DNA from: a virus
Reading direction: 5' to 3' (one strand)
Length of the DNA: 35,312 bases
Virus record (IMG/VR): IMGVR_UViG_3300032285_001266
Location: 1 to 35,312 of that record
Positions 32,521 through 35,312 of this stretch are shown here, piece after piece (position 1 is the stretch's first letter; every line of letters begins with the position of its first letter). Both the position numbers and the translations under genes were made by a program. Under the pieces are notes generated by a model that was given only the letters and a program-made list of their open reading frames with translations, ran no database searches and had not been told where the DNA came from.

Positions 32521-33477
32521 TTATTTTATGTTATATTGTCTATATTGTCTTGGTTGCCATACACTTGTTAATCTTGTATGTCCGCCACTCCATTTACCTA
32601 GATTGTTTTGGTCTTCTACAATATTCCATGCCTCTTTATACTTTGCATCATAAACTTGTGCATCTTGGTCATTATGTCGTTTAATATAATATTCACGCAA
32701 TGTTGCATAAACATAACCTTCTGGCCATGTAGCAAGTACTGCATTAGTTTGTACCGTATCTGATGTATCTGTGATTGGACTAAACAATAGGGGCCATGCT
32801 CTATAATAGTACATGTTAATTAAATCACCCTCAGCAATATATGGTAAAAATTCATATACTTGTCCAACTTCACTAAACTTACCACGAATAACTGCTGGTA
32901 CGTTTACTGGTTGTAGATATAATTGTGCAATCATACTTTGTGTGATAATATCACGATCACCAATTCTATCATACACAATCCATGGACCTGTTTGACTACT
33001 ACGATTTGCAGTACTTGTAAAATTGATGGTACCTGATACTGCGCCTGTATTTGCTAATGTTACAGTAATAAGTTGACTACCACTATTACCTGTAATGTTT
33101 TGTATTGTTGCACCAGCTGCAACACCTGTACCTGTTACTAACATACCTGAACTTAATGGTAAGTTTGTAGTACTAGTTAATTGAATTGTATATTCACCAA
33201 TAGTTCCTGTACCAGTACCACTTGTATTATATGTGCCACCTTGTTTAAAAAACAATATGGGCTTGTTCATATCACCCGGAATAGGTATACGACCATTACT
33301 ATCTGCTACACCAATGTTTTCGGGTGCATATGGATCACAACGTAATGCAGGTAACTCAATGTTACGCATTGACAATTCTGCCATGAAAATACATTTTTTA
33401 ATTTCTTCATCATTAGTACTTCCTGTGAAGTCTTTGATGAAAGTTACTAAGTCATCTGCTGTTGGGATTACAAACAT
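32521..33477 (-). CDS. Head-tail adaptor protein with inserted beta domain (318 aa)
   Basis: The ends of the protein fit phage adaptors (SU10-type, P22 gp4/T7 gp11-like): N-terminal helices LVTFIKDFTG and EEIKKCIFMAELSMRNIELP, then GRIPIPGDMNKPILFFKQGG, GPWIVYDRIGDR, and C-terminal LREYYIKRHNDQDAQVYDAKYKEAW. They would form the ring between portal and nozzle. Residues about 82-163 are a Thr/Gly-rich beta insertion (YTIQLTSTTNLPLSSGMLV ... GTINFTSTANRS) absent, as far as I recall, from typical adaptors. It splits what should be a continuous stretch FFKQGG...GPWIVYD. Start is 3 bases after the stop of the previous gene. Confidence 0.7.
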   Translation of the reverse strand: MFVIPTADDLVTFIKDFTGSTNDEEIKKCIFMAELSMRNIELPALRCDPYAPENIGVADSNGRIPIPGDMNKPILFFKQGGTYNTSGTGTGTIGEYTIQLTSTTNLPLSSGMLVTGTGVAAGATIQNITGNSGSQLITVTLANTGAVSGTINFTSTANRSSQTGPWIVYDRIGDRDIITQSMIAQLYLQPVNVPAVIRGKFSEVGQVYEFLPYIAEGDLINMYYYRAWPLLFSPITDTSDTVQTNAVLATWPEGYVYATLREYYIKRHNDQDAQVYDAKYKEAWNIVEDQNNLGKWSGGHTRLTSVWQPRQYRQYNIK

Positions 33478-33479
33478 TA

Positions 33480-34064
33480 TTAATGTCCTTTAAAGAATCG
33501 TTGTTGACCTACTTTTGTTGGATAAGGTACTTCAACGGGTATTGGTAATTTGCCACCTGGATAGCAAACATATTGTGGATATTCTGTTTCTACTACACGA
33601 TAAAATTGTGCTTTTAATGTTCTATCGTTTTTAAGTGCATTCCATGGAATACCACCAAAATATTGGTCGCTGATACGTATACTTATCACACTTGGTAGTT
33701 CCATCCATTTGTGTCCAAGTTTACCATCAGGCATAATTGGTGCTAATGGATCAGGCATTCCTGCTTCTGCTCTTGCACGATATTGTTTGCAATGTTCTAT
33801 AATTGCTTCAATGTTGTTTTGTTCACGTTGAATAAAGAACTTGCCATCTTCACGACCTGTAGTAACTTTAATATTTTTGCTTTTATTATAATCAGTTCTT
33901 TTCCAATCACCCTTCATTTGATTGTATAACTTATCATTTTGCAATAGTTTATCTGCTATGCCATTATGATTAGTAATCATTCCACCATGATCCTGTCTCC
34001 AGTAATCATGATTCTTTTCGGGGTCTTTGTCACTTAAATATTCGGGTTGGTTAATATCATTCAT
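33480..34064 (-). CDS. Conserved unknown head-associated protein (194 aa)
   Basis: The frame is open to 34094, but the ATG there lies inside the terminator stem of the capsid gene. The ATG at 34064 (MNDINQPEYLSDKD) is chosen, giving 194 residues. It contains HDYWRQDHGGMITNHNGIAD, a basic DWKRTDYNKSKNIK and, later, GHKWMELPSVISIRISDQYFG and PWNALKNDRTLKAQFYRVVE. I do not recognise the family. Its position between the capsid protein and adaptor suggests a head-completion or minor head role. There is no Shine-Dalgarno; GATAAATA-CATAC directly precedes the ATG, so a leaderless mRNA is predicted. Confidence 0.65.
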   Translation of the reverse strand: MNDINQPEYLSDKDPEKNHDYWRQDHGGMITNHNGIADKLLQNDKLYNQMKGDWKRTDYNKSKNIKVTTGREDGKFFIQREQNNIEAIIEHCKQYRARAEAGMPDPLAPIMPDGKLGHKWMELPSVISIRISDQYFGGIPWNALKNDRTLKAQFYRVVETEYPQYVCYPGGKLPIPVEVPYPTKVGQQRFFKGH

Positions 34065-34069
34065 GTATG

Positions 34070-34077
34070 TATTTATC
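34070..34077 (-). promoter_or_regulatory. T4-late-like promoter element, leaderless start after the capsid terminator
   Basis: Minus strand GATAAATA-CATAC-ATG in a non-coding stretch, placed directly after the T-tract of the capsid gene terminator. A fresh promoter here is expected because the terminator would cut off read-through. It is the cleanest of the three leaderless cases. Confidence 0.55.
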
Positions 34078-34080
34078 AAT

Positions 34081-34108
34081 AAAAAAAGGCTCACATAGTG
34101 AGCCTTTT
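34081..34108 (-). terminator. Rho-independent terminator after the major capsid gene
   Basis: Minus strand AAAAGGCTCAC-TAT-GTGAGCCTTTT: an 11-bp perfect stem with a 3-nt loop, continuing into seven T residues in all. It lies 18 bases after the capsid stop codon. The A-tract on the other side could allow weak termination on the plus strand too. Confidence 0.9.
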
Positions 34109-34126
34109 GTGTTACTAATTTTGTGA

Positions 34127-35305
34127 TTAGTAAGTAGAGCCAGCGCCTTGGTTTGTACGAGATACCAATGCTGCTGGGCGTGCGCCTGGCAAACTTGCTT
34201 GTGCATCTGTACCTGCAGTGATGTTGTGCAATACGCCAACGCCTGCTGGGTTACGAACAATCAATGTACCTTCAAGAATGAACTGATCCAAACTTGCATC
34301 AGCATTACTGAATACTTCGTTGTTAGGACCTAAGTCACGTAATGAACCCCACTGAATAACGTCTTCATTCAAGAAATAAATCTGATTAGCAACACCAGAT
34401 TGATCCATAATCCATGAATCAAATATTTCATATGAATAGTTAAAGTCACCTTCGTATGTAGCGATTGTGTCACCACGCTCACTGTTTACACGATTGATAC
34501 CACGACTTTGTGGCATGTTATCACTTAGACTAGAACGTAGACTTGTTGGGCAAACAATAGTACGAATCTTAGCGTTATAACGTTGTTCAGCAACTGTTAC
34601 CAATTGCTTATACAATGCTGGTGAGAAATACTGGTTAGTAAATGTACCAGTATAATACTCTGTACCATTAGCAGCAATGTTGAAAGTATTAGTAGCAGTT
34701 GATGCGCTATCTGTACTTGCATTGTTTGTATTGGTATTCAAACCAGTAGTTGTACCACTTGTTGTATTGAATGAATGTGTACCAGCGAATGCATTCAATG
34801 AACCCATTCTACGACCACCGCTATATGCTTGTGTTGGATTAGTAATAGCAGTACCTGTTTGACCAGAATACTGTGTACCGATTTGGTCAGCACGAACTAA
34901 TTGTTGCTCAACGTCAAACATCAATTCAATCAATTGCTTGACTTCTTGATATGCTTGAGGATCGCCACCAGACTGCATAACAGCACGTGCAGTTCCAGAT
35001 GCAGCAATAACTGTACTGAAAATCTGTGTGTAGTTACCTAAGTTGAAACGACTATTGCTTTCTGCTTGTGAAGTTGCAACAGTAGCACCTTCAACTTGCG
35101 CTTGAGCCGCTGGTAGACGATAAATGTCGTCTGTCCATAATGGTAAAGTACTGTTAACTTTACGCTTTTTTGACATACACATGTTTAATACAGGTGTGTC
35201 ATCTTTAATACGATTGCTTACGTCAAGGTCTAGGTCCTTAACAACGATATCTGAACCATACGCTGTTGTACCATTACCAATTTGACTGGTTGTAATTTCT
35301 GCCAT
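34127..35305 (-). CDS. Major capsid protein, SU10-like (DUF5309 type, 392 aa)
   Basis: The 392 residues open with TAYGSDIVVKDLDLDVSNRI and DTPVLNMCMSKKRKVNSTLPLWTDD, the N-terminal pattern of the SU10/DUF5309 major capsid family (HK97 fold). The E-loop/spine region follows (SRFNLGNYTQIFSTVIAASG, QAYQEVKQLIELMFDVEQQL), then a Thr/Asn-rich inserted stretch (about 178-212), and the A-domain pattern YNAKIRTIVCPTSLRSSLSD, YSYEIFDSWIMDQ, LRDLGPNNEVFSNADASLDQ. It forms the icosahedral shell. The length is slightly above the usual for the family, because of the Thr/Asn insert. The start is at the right edge of the window, so its promoter cannot be seen. Its own terminator (34081-34108) suggests a separately boosted transcript. 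Confidence 0.8.
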   Translation of the reverse strand: MAEITTSQIGNGTTAYGSDIVVKDLDLDVSNRIKDDTPVLNMCMSKKRKVNSTLPLWTDDIYRLPAAQAQVEGATVATSQAESNSRFNLGNYTQIFSTVIAASGTARAVMQSGGDPQAYQEVKQLIELMFDVEQQLVRADQIGTQYSGQTGTAITNPTQAYSGGRRMGSLNAFAGTHSFNTTSGTTTGLNTNTNNASTDSASTATNTFNIAANGTEYYTGTFTNQYFSPALYKQLVTVAEQRYNAKIRTIVCPTSLRSSLSDNMPQSRGINRVNSERGDTIATYEGDFNYSYEIFDSWIMDQSGVANQIYFLNEDVIQWGSLRDLGPNNEVFSNADASLDQFILEGTLIVRNPAGVGVLHNITAGTDAQASLPGARPAALVSRTNQGAGSTY

Positions 35306-35312
35306 GTTATTC

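Overview
The window is tailed-phage DNA, AT-rich and almost entirely coding on the minus strand, with short intergenic gaps and no tRNA, rRNA, integrase or CRISPR that I can see. The virion proteins point to a short-tailed (podovirus-like) phage of the SU10/phiEco32 kind: an SU10-type (DUF5309) major capsid protein, a P22/SU10-like portal of more than 700 residues, a head-tail adaptor, a nozzle-like protein and an internal virion protein carrying a lytic transglycosylase domain. The host cannot be told from the sequence. Uncultured aquatic phages are a reasonable guess, but only a guess.

Layout, read in the main direction of transcription (right to left). 35.3-32.5 kb: major capsid protein, a strong terminator, a conserved unknown protein and the tail adaptor. 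32.5-23.1 kb: two tandem cassettes, each a repeat-built fibre followed by an adhesin-like protein in TAATG stop/start overlap, then a small holin-like membrane protein. 23.06-22.72 kb: a non-coding control region with a candidate small RNA and a highly structured leader. 22.7-19.4 kb: the replication operon, with a small unknown protein, a Cys-His-Asp protein, an AEP-type primase with a PriCT-2 domain and a DUF3987-type helicase. 19.4-19.1 kb: an iteron-like array with a 29-bp perfect inverted repeat around an AT-rich core, the best candidate origin. 19.1-9.4 kb: zinc-finger protein, nozzle-like and other tail proteins, and three or four internal/ejection proteins. 9.4-8.0 kb: a Dps-like ferritin, a GNAT-like gene that is the only plus-strand gene, and a small DNA-binding protein that may be the small terminase. 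8.0-5.1 kb: small basic proteins and decoration-like proteins. 5.1-0 kb: an unknown protein, a possible small terminase, the large terminase, a 36-residue protein and the portal, which runs off the left edge.

Most transcription units begin with a TAAATA-centred element, usually GATAAATA or GACTAAATA, that resembles the T4 late promoter. If the start site lies six bases downstream, as in T4, it falls exactly on the A of ATG in three genes without a Shine-Dalgarno sequence (leaderless mRNAs), and exactly on the first base of an RNA stem in two others. The most unusual region is 22.72-23.06 kb, where these promoters precede a candidate ~160-nt RNA and a kissing-loop leader able to hide the ribosome binding site of the replication operon. 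Portal at one edge and capsid protein at the other suggest a circularly permuted, nearly complete genome lacking only the portal end, a scaffold and perhaps a few other genes.
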